NCBI GenBank assembly: GCA_033002965.1
Contig: JAURVB010003546.1
Location: forward strand, 1-64,000
Source: Piper betle
Taxonomy: Eukaryota > Streptophyta > Magnoliopsida > Piperales > Piperaceae
Length of the DNA: 64,000 nucleotides
Direction of reading: 5' to 3'
This document shows, one piece after another, positions 23,421 through 36,890 of the stretch. How positions within the stretch are numbered: the stretch's first letter is position 1; every line of letters starts with the position of its first letter. The notes beneath the pieces are model-generated. The model saw only the letters and a program-made list of their open reading frames with translations. It had not been told where the DNA came from and did no database searches. Made by a program: the position numbers and the translations under genes.

Positions 23421-25399
23421 CCTTCTTTCTTCTGATCTTTCGACATGTCTTTTTTGTCTGTGTCAAAAGGTTCTAAACCTTCTATTCTATGCTCTTGCAT
23501 ACACTCTCTAAAGGACAAATAAGAATAAACTATAATGTGTATAAAATGCTAATATCAACAAACAAGAAAAACAAACAAATCCTCATTAACAGTGCAAAAA
23601 GCTCGTGTATTTAAAACATCGGGCAAGCACACACATCAGACAAGTAATAGAGTGGTAAGGAAGAACATTCCCATGGAGATTTGGTGTTCTCATGATATTG
23701 TTGATATTGAGGATTTTATCTACTTACTAAACTTAGACTAGAAGTGAAATATAGCTAAAAAAAGACTACAATGACAAGCAAGTATGGATCTATTCTAATC
23801 TAATCCAAAAACAAAGCAAGGGCATGAAACAACAACAGTAATTCATTGACTAAGTGATGAAGATAGTTCATGAGTTGAGATAACGAAAGTTCTTCCAATT
23901 ACTGAATAGGCCTGGGATGTTCAAGTTCACTTAGTTAACATTCAATGCAATGTTGTTACTTCGATCAAATTACAATATGTTGATTAGAGTTGATATCCGA
24001 GGAAACAAAAATGATTGTAACGGGCTGTCGCTACGGATTTCAACCTATTGCCCTTGCCTCATTCAACACGTTTGTGCAAACAAAAAAGAAAAATGTATTA
24101 CAAATGAGTCCCCTCTAAGGATATTTATGACTCTAGTGGATGTCTACTAAAAGAATCACAAATTATTTTATCCAAAGAAATCATCAATCTACCTATGCTA
24201 GTGGTAGATCGAATCTCTTTATCATACAAACATTAGCTACTCTTTATAAGCATTAAACTCATAATCAATTATAATGAAATAGGAAATAATAACACTACAT
24301 CTCATATCAATTAGGATCCATTGTTCATCCCAAATCACTGCAGATTATCGTATGAAAGATTCAAGATACATCATGCAATTCATCAAGAAAGTTAATAAAA
24401 CAAGAGAAGAGAAAAAAGATTATGCAAACCTGTATTAGTGACACCGACGCCTAGGCCAGAAACTTCTCTCCTGTTGTGCTCTCCTCCTTGTAGTGTGACA
24501 AGTAAGTTCTTCACCAACTCTTAGATCCTTTCCTTCTTGCAACCTCTGAAGAAGTGATGAAATCCAAGCTCGAAATCTAGATGGAAGAAACTCTCTTCAC
24601 AAAATACCTTCAAAAGATTGCTGAAACTAACTCTTTTTTGGCTCTTCTCACATGATACATGCGTGGGTATATTGATCACCTATCTGGAGTTGTTGGTCCT
24701 TGGCAACTTTCTAGTAGCTTCCTTGCAAATTCTTGGAAGTTTCCTCACTGTTCAAGTACTAGGATTGCATTTGACCTAATCATTTCTCCAAATGCCGTGT
24801 GATTTTATCTTATTCCCTTGTTCTTCTTGTTGCACGTGGAATTTATAAGATTACTTTCTAAAATCTCTATTGCCTGATTAAGATTGTTGCATGTGGAGTG
24901 GCATTTTCTACCAGATTAGTTGTGTGGAACTTTCTCTCTTTGTAGCTTATTTTTAGCTTCCTTCTCAGGTTATACACGGGATGCTCTACTTTGATCAATT
25001 GTATAAAGTGAGTGTGTTCCTTTCTTATCCATCAAGGTGTCTGTCCAATGACTCATATTTGTGGGGGTTGGATTCATTAAGTGGCACTGTCCACAAATCA
25101 GAAATACAAAGTTCCAAGCTGATAGCCTTGTCAAAATGTTCCCCTCTTGGCAACTTCCACAAGTGGTGCATCCTAGGGATAATGTCTATAGTCCTCCACT
25201 TGCATGTGTGTTTGGACATATCATATTTTGCAGAAAATATCATAATTACTGTAAAACAGAATAGAAAATGCAAGATTTGGTTGCTTTGTCCATTTTTTAT
25301 AGAATTCTTATTTTTCATCCAAATCAGATACAAAAATGGACAAGGGCTTCAAAACATAATCAAACTAATCCTAAATAATAATTTTACTTGAGAGTTAAT
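23421..25399. other. Unassigned repeat-like sequence
   Basis: AT-rich with no convincing gene. It is adjacent to the N-terminal side of minus-strand Athila gag, so it may hold that element's leader and 5' LTR, but I found no PBS or LTR terminus. The overlapping ORFs at 24981-25391 (both strands) have no recognisable motif and sit where long frames occur by chance. Confidence 0.3.
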
Positions 25400-25841
25400 A
25401 GTGGACGCAAAGATGCCTAGCCAGTGCCCTTGCATCCATTGGGGTTGCATTTGTGTGTGGAGCTCCTCCCACTGACCAATGTCACTGCAATGTGAACGAC
25501 CACGTCAATCTCACTACAAAGGCGAAGGTCCATTGCCCTTGCACCTACACTATTTTTCAGCCTATAAATATGCCATTATTTCTACAATTTTACACCATTT
25601 CACCCATTCTTCCCCTCTTCCATTTCCTCCTCTTCCCCCCTTACTCCATCTCCCTCCATCATCTCTTCCAGCCCTTTCTAGCCTTCCCTAGCCCTAGGAG
25701 TGGTAGGTTTGGGGTAAGTTAACCCCAAAAGACTTCCAAGCCCCTTGTTGAGGTAAGGCTCTGTTGTTTGCCTCTTTTAGTTTGATTTTAGATCTATTTG
25801 CTTGTGTTTAGTGATTCATCTTGCTGTTAAATGCTAGTGTA
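25400..25841 (+). mobile_element. C-type LTR promoter segment, truncated
   Basis: A TATA-like cctataaatatgcc at about 25560 is followed by a 120-bp CT-rich leader (ttcccctcttccatttcctc and similar). This is the layout of the minus copy near 22020-21900. It ends abruptly where a family A LTR begins at 25842. The proline/serine-rich ORFs here are from the pyrimidine tract. Confidence 0.45.
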
Positions 25842-26695
25842 TGTAATACCTGTGACTCAAGTCAGAGTTTTACGTTAATGAACTAGTCAGTTCAACCTTC
25901 GGTTCAAGTCGAGTCAATTTCACGACCAGTGTGCTGTGTCGAGGCTAGCTGTGTGTTATGAGTGATGAGGGTCAAGTATACCCAAGTATATGATGATAAC
26001 GTCAGAAAAATGATGAGAAATAAGATATCAGAGTATACGAGGGAATGTAGTTTTTTTTTATTTATTTGATTGTAGAATTGTTTTTAGGCTAAATAACACA
26101 TTAGACTCATATAGAGTAGTTTAGGTGGGTTATTAGTTATAGAACAAATCATTTTGATGTTATGATGTGTATTATATTTTTTATGATTTTTCCCTTTTTT
26201 GCCTTTTTTTCGAATTTATTCTGAGTTAGTTATTATTTTTGACTCAAGGCAGAGTCAAGTCAACTTTTATTTAGTAGATTGCCACCCAACCTTCATGACC
26301 CTTCCTCCCTAAACCCCGACACTGCCTAGTCACCACCCCCGTCCTCACCTTTGACACCCCCTCTAGCCACCATTCAGCGGCGCTGACCACTGACGGGCCG
26401 TCGCCAAACTTTTCCCCCACCCGTCGACCATTGTGCAACCTCCATGACGCCTCAACACCGTGCCCTAGTGGCATGCATCCTAACACCAATTCGCACCACT
26501 CTGCCGCCATCCCCAGGACCATTCCCCCATATCGAGGGTTGCTGCTGAGGCCAGCGAAGGGCCAATCAGATGACCGACCGACTGACTCTCAGACGACTCG
26601 ATGCCGCTGCCGGCAATCAACACCGTAGCTACTATTGAGCTCACTAAGCCAGTGCTGACCCATAGCTCTGATAAACTCGCCAAAAAATAGATCAA
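25842..26695 (+). mobile_element. Family A LTR, 3' truncated
   Basis: Starts TGTAATACCTGTGACTCAAG and follows the A order: 'gtcagagttttac', 'agtcagttcaacc', 'ggttattagttatagaac', 'gttagttattatttttgactc', then a GC-rich cassette (26280-26660). It stops near 26695 against Athila gag sequence. ORFs within the cassette (26271-26695) are not conserved between LTR copies. Confidence 0.75.
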
Positions 26696-27222
26696 GGATG
26701 TTTAGATCAAGTTAACTGCGTAGGCAACTTTAATAGGTACAACAATCCCTATTTCAATACTTATAATGCGGGCTGGCGCAATAACCCCAACTTTTCAAGG
26801 AATAATTCTCCACAATCGGCTGTTATCCTCAATAATCCACCACCACCATCACAACATTCTCGACCCCCCTTCACTTTCTTTTCAACCACAACAATCGGAT
26901 TTGATCCAAATGTTATGCAACAAGCTATGCAACAATTCATGCAAAATCAGCAACAACAACAACAACAACAGTTTATGCAACAAGTTGTGTTGCAATTAAA
27001 CAAGGAACCAAGTGAGCGACCCAAGGGTGCACTTCCCAGCCAACCAGAACAACCAAGGAAGGATGGTCAAGAGCATTGCAAAGCTGTAACAACCCGGAGT
27101 GGTATTACTTTACAAGAACCAGTTCAACCCACTGAAGTTAAAAAAGATGAAAAGCTAAACATCCAACATGAACCCAGTACATTGGTTAGCTTACTTAGAA
27201 GGAAAGGGAATAGAAGATAAAT
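26696..27222 (+). pseudogene. Athila-type gag C-terminal relic
   Basis: Plus-strand translation, with a frame change, gives a Tyr/Asn-rich segment (FNTYNAGWRNNPNFS), a Gln-rich run (QQAMQQFMQNQQQQQQQQ) and the tail motif AVTTRSGITL. All are characteristic of the linker between gag and protease in Athila elements. The frame is open from 26915 to 27220, then lost. There is no protease or RT downstream. It abuts a truncated A LTR on the left. Confidence 0.8.
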
Positions 27223-27475
27223 ATATGATGTGATGAAGATTAAATTCATGTTAAGGGAAATTCGAGTCTAGAACGAGTTTTATCATTTTAACTTCTCCAT
27301 TAATTTAAAGTTATTATTTAGATTTAGTTAAGTCAATTGTGTTTGTTTAGTTCTTCATTTTATTTTCTTTAATTAATTTAAGGAAATTCATCTCTCTTGG
27401 GACAATATTAAAATTTATCATTATATTACTTATTTTGACTGTGTATACTTGCACGTCATTGAAATTATTTGAACA
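27223..27475. other. AT-rich spacer
   Basis: AT-rich, no gene recognised. A segment near 27400-27470 (tgtgtatacttgcacgtca) could belong to an Athila LTR, but I cannot support this further. Confidence 0.25.
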
Positions 27476-30400
27476 GGGTTAGATCTATCTCCGTGTTTGA
27501 AACCCTAGTCGACCTCTCTCCTCTCCTTGCTTGGTGCCTCACTCTTCTCTTCATTTTCTCTCTACTCGTTCTTTCTCTTAAGGGGATTCGTGTAGATTGA
27601 TTTGTGGTGCAAGGATATAAACCAACATTGAAGAAGAGGTTAGTAATTACAACTAAAACAAGTAATTTGCATAAATTCATGCATCATATTCATCATCATT
27701 CATGTTGTTTCATGTATATGTCATGTTGTTTGTATGTTCTTGTAAGTTTTATGCTTCTACATGATAGTACCATCCATGAAATTTATCTATGATATGTTAA
27801 AGTATGTTCAAAAATGTTGTAACAAGTTTTGCAAGTAATATCAATAATCTAATAATGATCTAGGATGATTAAACAAGGCATAGCATGTATGGAAATTATT
27901 TACTATTAATAAACATGTCCTCAAAATAATATCTTGAAGAGTAGGTTAAACTAAACATGATTAAGAAATTGATATAACCCATGATTTCATGTTTCAAAAG
28001 TAAAATCTTGTTTCTGTTTGATAAAAATAGGAGTTAAAATACAAAAGATAAAAAATTTCAGGTTTGAAACCCCTAGCTGTTAGTGCCAGAGCACCGAGCA
28101 AAGAAGAAGATGACTTTGCGACGTAGTGTAGCAGGGAATTCCCGAGAGTTGCAACGCCACACTACTCATGTAAAAACTTCAAAACTGAGGCCAGTGCCGT
28201 GGCACTCATTCCTTAAACCTATTTTTTTAGTTTCATTTATGTTTATGCTTGGCGTATGCTCGTATATGAATAGTTAAACACTCTATGATGTTTGTATGAT
28301 GTTCTTTGTGTGTTAATAGTGCTATTATCATATACAATGTGTCATCATCATCATGTTCATATCATGACATATCATGTAGACACATAAGTTAGTATGGGTT
28401 GTGATATAGAATTATATTATTGTTTAGATTAGGAAAGTTGCAGTTGAGTATCAAGGAGCTTGGAGTTGCATGCAAACCAAGTTATTGTTTATTCGTTATT
28501 TGGGTGCTTTATGAACCTCTACTTGGCAATGTTTAGATATATTAATTGTGATTATACTATTTTTTCTAAAATGTAATCACATTATAACTACATCAGTTAT
28601 CATGTAATCAAGTAATCCAAGTTATAAAATATAAGTACCAGATTAAACTTTTAATTTCCAAGTATAAAGTCAAAGTGCAAGGTCTAGACCTAATAACAAA
28701 TTTTCAATTAGTTTTATTTAAAATTCATGATGGTTCAGTAGACGTACTACACCGTAAACTTTGATACATCTCCCTTAAACAAAGACCAAAGTCGATGTTT
28801 CAAGGCTACCATCTTGATGGTGCAGGTGATCACCAATGTTTGTTGTTTATGTTATCAAGAGAGTTTTGTTGTGCCACCACATCTCCCAATATTGAGTTAA
28901 AATGCAGTAACTTTCACGAGGTACTTATGTACTAAATTACAAGGAGTTGAGGCTATCCAAGAGCCAAGACCAAAATGTAGTTATCTCATGTGTTTTCACG
29001 TTTGTTCATACCACCCATGTTCGGTATTGAACCTAATATTCAGGTTATTGTTTTCATGTTATGAACTAATTTGACTAATCTGATAAGGCTTTTTAGTAAC
29101 TCACATTAGTATCATTAATTATTTGTTTAGTTTGTCAAATATCAAGTAATATGCCGTGTTGATCAAATTATTTAGTTTATCACGTATTAATTGTTATGCT
29201 ATAGTACAAGTTTTATCAAGTTATATAAATGTGCAAGTACATGTTATACATTATTCAGTTATTTCATGTTATATTCATGATCAGTTATGTGAGAGTATGA
29301 TCGATGTTTCATTTGATTTTCAACCTTTTTTTAATATTTGTAGATGAGTCTTTTTTTCTATTCACTTCTTTGCTACATATGTATGTAGTAGCTTAGTATT
29401 TTTATTAGTGTTGAGCAGACAAGTTTGCTTGTATGCAAGAATTTGAGGCATAGGAGCGACATGATAGAAGAACCCAAGTTATTATGATTTTACTTTTTTG
29501 CTTATTAGTATAACAATTTAGTATACTTTTTTGCTGCTTAGGTATTTGGATATGCACATACGTAGTGGATATTCACGATGATATAATGAAACAATCCGTA
29601 GTTAATTTTATTTCCACACAATTTATATGACTACTTAATTAAGTATTGATATTTATGTATGTATAAGTAATTAATGTAATAATCCCGGTTTACAAAGTGT
29701 CCTATGAATAAATTGGGGTCCTTACAATGATATATTATGATGTTGTATCCTTATGTGGGCTTGTGTCCTGGATAACATTTTGTGGATTATATTGAAATAG
29801 TTTAAACATTGGCTTATTAATTGTGTATGTGTTGTGTTTTCCTTATTATTATTTTTTATCGTGCAAGGTGATAACTTTTAGGCAATATCAAACAATCGTT
29901 TGCATGGTTGTGTGTAAGCCTCAAAGTTCTAGAATTGACGAATGGAGTATGTAAGGTACACTTAATGTATTTGGTTGCCACTATGTGTGTGTGAGTTGAA
30001 GTAATGTGGATTGGAAGAACATATGGTTTATACTATTTGAAGGTTCCACTTAAAGACTAAGTGTTTTGGTGTGAGGCCCTAACACCTTGAAGAATGTCGT
30101 GTGATAGTAGTTATCTATAGTATGTGCGAGCTATATGAAATAGGTAACCATGATGCCTATAAATTTAATGTGTTTTGTATCATATAATAAGTTACCTAAC
30201 TCCAAGATAGGACTAAGAATAAAGACTAGATCATGCATTAGCATTATTAAAGTTCTAACCTCTAAGTTATAGGTTATAGGATGGGTGTCTGTTGTGCCCT
30301 CACTAGGGTATCTAGCCTCTCTTGTAGTTGGAGAATGCTTTACACATTTTAAAGTCATCCTTTTAGTTGTCATGGGGGTGTTGGCTTTATAATAACTCGG

Positions 30401-30614
30401 AGTGCTCATAGTAAGAACCTTTAAGTTGAATTCCCTCGTATAGCATGTATGTTCAGGATTCATCATGTCTTAGTTCTTAGGTTTTTCCGCCTTAAGTCTC
30501 CTTGACGGTTGAAATCTCCCTCCACTACGTTAGTTCGAACTAATAGTTAAAAGAATAGCTTTCCAAATTTTAACATCATGGTTTGGTCATATTCGCGCCG
30601 AATTGGGTGTTACA
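27476..30614 (+). mobile_element. Family C LTR
   Basis: The right end (gccgaattgggtgttACA) is fixed by a following degraded primer site. The 3' portion at 30200-30560 aligns with the reverse complement of the C LTR at 58900-59250: 'gatcatgcat', 'taacctctaag', 'ctcggagtgctcatagtaag' and 'cgccttaagtctccttgac'. A CT-rich leader occurs at 27500-27590. The left boundary is an estimate. ORFs inside (28083-28277, 29156-29347, 30131-30466) carry no known motif and are not proposed as genes. Confidence 0.6.
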
Positions 30615-31936
30615 GTTGTGATATGAGATGTCTTAGCATGCCTCTCTACTTATTAGCAGCCCTTGGGAAGTATATCTTGTAGTTTCACTAATTCCCATGG
30701 ATATGAGCATATATCCATTTGCCAATTTAACACTTTTCTTATTAGTTATGTAGGACTAGTATTCACTCGATTAGTGATGGTTTTTTATTATATTAAGTAG
30801 GTGAGCAATCGTGGAGGTGGCCAGTATAGGTGCCATGGTGATAGGAATCTTGGAGGTTGTTGGTATATGTGTGATATGGATGTTCATGTAATATCTTGTG
30901 ATTATGTATTTCTATTCTTTTGTGCACCTATATTATTTTGTGGCTATGTGATCTTGAATGCGGTGAGACCAATTTGGCCAATTTATATGGTGTACCATTA
31001 TTTTGCTATCTTTCTTTGTTTACCTTAAGTGCATTTCCAGCTATTTTGCAGACAGAATACGTATGGGCATGCATGTCTAACTAGGTTTATAGGTATACTC
31101 TAAACCTTGGAAGTCTTAAGAACTGAAGGAATAAAATATGAGGTACACATACACCATGTACATGCACGGGTACACTAGAGGATGAAGCCATGGGTTGATG
31201 GAGCTTATGTGAGAACATTGTGTAGGTAAAGTACCCATACGGAAGACCAAGTGAGGGGTGGTGGCTAGACAACCATGGACTTATTACTTGAAGAATATTT
31301 AATCTGTGTTATGATTTTCATGTGTGTTGTATTTGTGAATGAGTAATTACGTAGGAGGTGATGGCTACATGAGCATAACCTTGGCCAAGATGCATATGGT
31401 GATGGCACGAACCTTCTTGCCTTTTTAGTTATGTTACTGTTATTGAGAGATGCTTATTTATTTAATATATAGCTGGTGGTTTGTTGTAGGAGTTACTCCC
31501 AACTACCTAGTTACAAAGAAGATTCTGTGTGCTTTTTATCCAAAATTTAGTCTTCCATATATATTTGACACATATTGGTTATCCCTTTTGTATGAGTCTA
31601 ACTTTAGATGTCTTGATCATACATTTGTGTGCCTCATGATTGTTGTATGCGCATGAAGATGCCCACACTTAAGCTTTCCATCTTTAGGACACTTTGAGAG
31701 GGTAGGATATGGCTCGTCGTGGGTTCTCCATTTCGTTGCCTATGAACTAGAAAATATTATTTAATACTTTGATTGGGTTTGGGTTAGAACCAAATCAAGG
31801 TGTTACAATAAATATAGGAGAAGGATTTATGGGAAAGATCAAGTGTGAGAGGTGGTGGCTTACGTGATCATAACCTCTATACTTAAGGAATACTTGTGTA
31901 TGTGACTAATGCGGGGTGGTGGCTTAGATGACTACA
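30615..31936 (+). mobile_element. Decayed interior after the C LTR
   Basis: Directly after the LTR, gttgtgatatgagatgtc (30615-30632) resembles a mutated tRNA-iMet primer site. A short Gly-rich frame at 30801 (MSNRGGGQYRCHG) could be a gag remnant, but this is weak. From about 31250 it passes into a diverged repeat with a 'ggtggtggct' core. No pol motif was recognised. Confidence 0.4.
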
Positions 31937-32060
31937 GCCCCCACATAAGGTATTGTTTGTACTATGTAATGTGGTGAATATGTCACTAGGTAGGAGATGA
32001 CTTAGATGACTATAGTCTCCAAACCTAGTTACTGGGACGACAATGGTGCATAGGATGATA
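31250..32060 (+). repeat. Diverged 'ggtggtggctta' repeat
   Basis: At least five irregularly spaced copies: near 31255, 31350, 31850, 31912 and 32000. The core is taggaggtggtggctta followed by gatgactata.cctcc. Another copy recurs near 35720 because of the tandem duplication. It is probably an old array inside repeat DNA. Confidence 0.5.
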
Positions 32061-35000
32061 ACCATGTGCCCTCTTACGTTCTTTATTGTTATTGATTCAT
32101 CCATAAATAGGTTGTCTTGTGGAAAATTTTTCTCACACAGGATAGACTCCTTTGAATTTTCTTTAGGATTGAGTCTCTTTTATATTCTTGGATTCATATA
32201 GTCATCATCCATTTTTACATGAGCCACATTTAGATGTATTGAGCATGTTATATATGACCTACCACCCAAGTATAAGTTGACGGTGTAAAACCCCTGACTC
32301 GAGTTAGAGTTTTACATGAGTGAACCAGTCTGTTCAACCGTCGGTTCGAGTCGAGTCAGTTTCATGAATCGCATGTTGAGTCGAGGCCAGCCGTGAGTTA
32401 TAAGCGATGAGGGTCAAGTGTAGTTGAATATATGATGATCATTTCAGAAAGAGAGTGAGAAATAAGTTATCAGAATATATGAAAGTATGCAGCATATATA
32501 TATTTTTAATGTATTCAATTGAAGAATTATATTTAGACCGAACAATGCATTAGGACACATTATAGGGCAATTTGGGTGGGTATTAGCTATAGAACATGTC
32601 ATTGAAGTGTTATAGTGTGTAATATATTTTATGGGTTTTTTCCTACTTTGTTGGATTTTTTAAGGATTTATTATGAGTTAGTTATTATTTTTTACTTGAG
32701 TCGGAGTCAAGCCAAATTTTACTTATGATATTGCCACTGAACATTATCCCAACACTTTCTTCCCCCTCACCCTTGCCGCTGCCCCTATGTTCGCCTTCGA
32801 TGCGCCTTTGGTTGCCACCCCGCTACCGATCGACGCTGCCATTCACTGCCAGAACATCGCCAACCATTACCCCCTACCATTCAGGCATTGCCCATCCTCG
32901 TCAATGCAATGAAGCCACCACGACCGTGCCATTCTCCTGTCATCGATCCCCCTGCTGGCAGCTGTCGCAACCTCCATCTAGTTGTCGCCTCGATGTCACC
33001 AACCCTCCCACGACCTTCCCCAACGGGAGTGAAGCCCAACACCGCCCATCCTGGCGGATCTCATCACCTTACCACTGACCGCCCTTGTTTTGCCTTTTTC
33101 TGGCAAGCCGCCACCTCCGCCAACCATGTCATTGTCATAGACGTGTTGGGCTCGCTGAGCCGATGCCAACGGTACCCCATACCACCACCATCCCGCCGGT
33201 AGCCGCCACCGGAAACAGTCGCTAGAAACCACTGGAAAACCGGTTTTGTGGATTTCGCCAGATCTTCCACCAAACTGATCCAATCAAACCCAATCGAACT
33301 TCGGACGCTGCTGAGCGCCAAATTCAAGCTCCGAGACACACGATGAAGCCCTAGCTGTCGCTGATTGCTAACAACACGAGGTATAATTACCTCCGATTTA
33401 ATTATTTAAAATTGATGATTGTTAGCACATCATCCTAGGATTGATGAATTGACATGCTAGATATTTTTATTGTAAATAAAAATAAAATATGAATTGCTTG
33501 ATTGGCGTGTATTAAAATCGATGCTAAAGAACTATTTAAGTAAACAAGTAATTATCGTAATCTAATGCTATGTAGCATAGGAAAACTTATGTGGATTGCT
33601 ATATGATGTGGTGTTTGTATTTATTTGTGTCTGTATAGGATGTGTGAATGCATCATGAGTGGGTGTTAGCTTTTAGATTTGATGTGTTAGGTATAGAGTA
33701 AGAGCTTGCCGCATAGGCACGCAACCACGATCGGAGCTTCCACCTGGTTTGTTTAGGACCCGATCCCTATTTATTGTCTCATTCTATCATGATTTTTTAA
33801 CAGGTAAGTGAATGTGTAGACTGGTAGATTTATTGTATCCCACTCCACACGAGTTATTTAGTCGATTGTATTTTTAGATTAATAACCCTTGAGGATGAGA
33901 TCGCTCAAGTTTGTTTTTGAAAGTCAGATCCAGCTCACATTGCCTTTGGGCCTATTATATTGAAATCTCTACCCAGAACCCATGTATATATAGTTTTCGT
34001 ATTTTCAGTGAGATGTGAGACGAGGGAAAAGATGACCACAACTTGAGATAGGGTGTGTACTTGCCAAAGCAGGCTTTGGAACTGGTGAGCATCCACTCCA
34101 TTCCCAAGGGATCCTGATAACTCCACCTTTGAAGAAGTGTGGAGGTTTACGGGTATTGCTGTGTAGCTCATGTCTAGACTTGTGGCATAAAAGGGCACTC
34201 AAGGTGCATGCATGAGAGTACTCGACCTTTGTACTTAGGGCTAGGAGTAATACAGATGGATGTAGAGGGCTGAGAGGAAAGAGAATGTTGTTCCCATGCA
34301 AAGGGTAGTTTAAATGGCCAAGGAAAGAGAATGATACAGAAAGGGGACACTGCCACCTGAGGTCGATAGCTCCCATTATTGTGCTTACGAGAGTTCTTGA
34401 AGAAGTATATGAGGTTTTTATTCAACAAGAGGGTTAGCTCTCCTGTGTCAGCTTGTTATATTACTTATTTCTAGACCAGTAACACTCGTTACTAACGTCT
34501 TTTATTATATATGTATATGGGAACTGCGAGGAATGAGCGTTGTCGGGAATGCCGAGGAGCAGCATTGAAATCATGAACACATGTACCTGCCCAGTGTATG
34601 TAATAATGATGATGTGTATTGAGTTGTGTAGATGAAATTGATCTGCTATTTTGTGATTTTTTATTATAAGTATTTTGTATGCGAATGAAAATGGAAAGTG
34701 GAAAATGAACAGGGTAAGCTACGGAGTGAGGGTAACCAGAATGATAAGAACATATTGAGTTTAGACTGTGTTTTTTATTTTATTATTACAAATATATATA
34801 CTGATCGTTGTTGACAGGGTAGCTCCTATTGCACTTTTAGTGTAGAATCTGTCCATTTTGTTTTAAAAATTAACTATTTTCTTTTAAACTTTTTGTTTGT
34901 TTGGTTTGTTTGTGTACTTATTTGCATATCATGGCATGCATGTAAGACAACGTTAAAACCAAGCATCCCATCCATGTTTTGCATGTGACATCATAATCTT

Positions 35001-36560
35001 AAGACACTAAGGGTAGACCCGATCAGCTTAACTGAATCAAGTAGATTAACGAACGGTTCGGTTGCAGGGACATTTCTATGTCGGTTCACAGGTGAACCAA
35101 AATTGGGTGTTATAGATGGACCTAAGTTATATCTTCAAAATACATGCGTTGAAGATCTATGTGCACACTCTACTAATATTTTATATTCTAATCCAAGAAA
35201 TATTGGATTTGAAGCTAATTATAAATTTCATACCATCAATGTATCTACATAATTTTGTCAGCTTTGGACCATACACAGGGAAATTTTCATAGTTTAATTA
35301 CATTATCATTTTGCAAGCCATATTGTGCATTAATTAATACATACGTTTGCTTGCTTTCAGAAAAAACATAGTTGCAAAAATCGGAATTGGACTTTTAATC
35401 AGATTAGAGGGGAGTTATTTAATCGAATCGATTCATCAAAAATCGAACAACAATTGGTTTACTTGAATCAGTCAAAATTAGTGGGTTATTAGTTATGGAA
35501 TATATAATTTTAATGTTACAGTGTGTATTATATTTTATACTATTTTTTTAATTAATTAGATTTAGTTATTATTTTTTACTATAGTCGGAGTCGAATTAAC
35601 TTTTAATCAACCATTTCCCCCCTAATTCTCCCTCCCACGTCACCACCCACCGCCCACCGCCCCGCCCCCCGCATAAGGTGTTGTTTGCACTATGTATTGT
35701 TGTGAATATCTGACTAGGTAGGAGATGATGACTTGATGACTATAGTCTCCACACCTAGTTACGGGCATGACAATGGTACATAGGATGTAACCATGTGCCC
35801 TCTTACCTTTATTGTTATTGATTCATCCATAAATAGGTTGTCTTGTGGAAAATTTTTCTCATACATGATAGACTCCTTTGAATTTTCTTTAGGATTGAGT
35901 CTCTTTTAGTCGTCATCCATTTTTACATGACCCACATTTAGTTGTATTGAGCATGTTATATATGCAACCTACCACCCAAGTATAAATTGATAGACCTAAG
36001 TTATATCTTCAACATATATGAGTTAAAGATCTATGTGCACACTCTACTAATATTTTATATTCTAATCCATGAAGTATTGGATTTGAAGCTAATTAGAAAT
36101 TTCATACCATTTATAACATCAATGTATCTACATAATTTTGTCAACTTTGGACCATACATAGGGAAATGTCCATAGTTTAATTACGTTATCATTTTGCATA
36201 GTTTAATTACGTTATCATTTTGCAAGCCATATTGTGCATTAATTAATACATATATTTGCCTGCTTTCCGGAAAAAATATGGTTGTGACAATTGGAATTAG
36301 ACGTTGAATAAAATTGGAGGGAGTCATTGAATCTGACTGATTCATTAAAAATTAAGCAACAATCAGTTTACTTCAGTCAGTCAAAATTGATGAGTTATTA
36401 GTTATAGAATATATCATTTTAATTTTATGATGTGTATTATATTTTATACTATTTTTTAATATTTTTTGGATTTTTTAAAATTAATTGAGTTAGTTATTGT
36501 TTTTTACTGAAGTCAGAGTCGGGTCAACTTTTAATTATGAGAATACCACCGACCATTTTT
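31943..36560 (+). repeat. Tandem duplication (X1, X2) of about 0.88 kb
   Basis: X1 is 31943-32283 plus 35120-35670, split by a solo LTR. X2 is 35671 to about 36560. Shared landmarks in the same order are cataaggt.ttgttt, 'ctatagtctcca.acctagt', 'gataggttgtcttgtgg'-type text (aaataggttgtcttgtgg), 'accacccaagtata', 'gtgcacactctactaat' and 'gcattaattaatacata'. The end of each copy grades into A-LTR-like text (gagttagttatt...). ORFs inside are unsupported. Confidence 0.8.
32284..35114 (+). mobile_element. Solo LTR, family A
   Basis: 2831 bp, TGTAAAACCCCTGACTCGAG...AATTGGGTGTTATA, between GACGG (32279-32283) and GATGG (35115-35119), a target duplication with one mismatch. The uninterrupted partner X2 reads 'attgatagacctaag' at the same place, so the site is known without the insert. 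It contains a GC-rich cassette at 32720-33340, 'gatgagatcgctcaagtt' at 33895 and a degenerate TATA block at 33950. The proline-rich ORFs in the cassette are on both strands and are not genes. Confidence 0.9.
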
Positions 36561-36890
36561 GCCCCCCAATTCTCTTCCTCACCCTCGTAGCCGCCCTTGC
36601 CACCCTGTCCTGTCCTCTTCCCCCCCCCCCCGAATCGGCCTCGCCACCCCCTCCGTTCAACCCTGTGCCCGCCCTCACTGCTCGCCCTCCCGAATCGGCT
36701 TCGCCCCTCTCTGCCCCGACTGTCGCTGGCCCACCCCCGTCGCCCCCCGAATCCACCTCGCTGCCCCCCCACCCCCAACCCCATCGCCACCCTCCTTGCT
36801 CGCCCTTGCCGCCTTGTCCTTCCCGGCCACCCTTCGAATCGGCTCAAATCAGCAATCCATTGATCGGTTCAAATTGGCTGATTCAGTAAC
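36535..36890 (+). repeat. GC-rich A-LTR-like cassette
   Basis: Cytosine-rich text repeating 'ccgaatcggcctcgcc'-like units follows the A-type lead-in gagttagttattgtttttta. It lies at the end of X2, about 0.75 kb upstream of the PLL gene start. Frames are open on both strands because of composition. I see no gene. Confidence 0.5.

Noticed and set aside
26915..27220. An ORF with a glutamine run, reminiscent of a transcription factor
   Set aside because: The flanking motifs (YNAGWRN, AVTTRSG) identify it as Athila gag.
32725..33340. Proline-rich ORFs up to 117 codons
   Set aside because: They lie inside a solo LTR with target duplications and are not conserved in the same position of other A LTRs.
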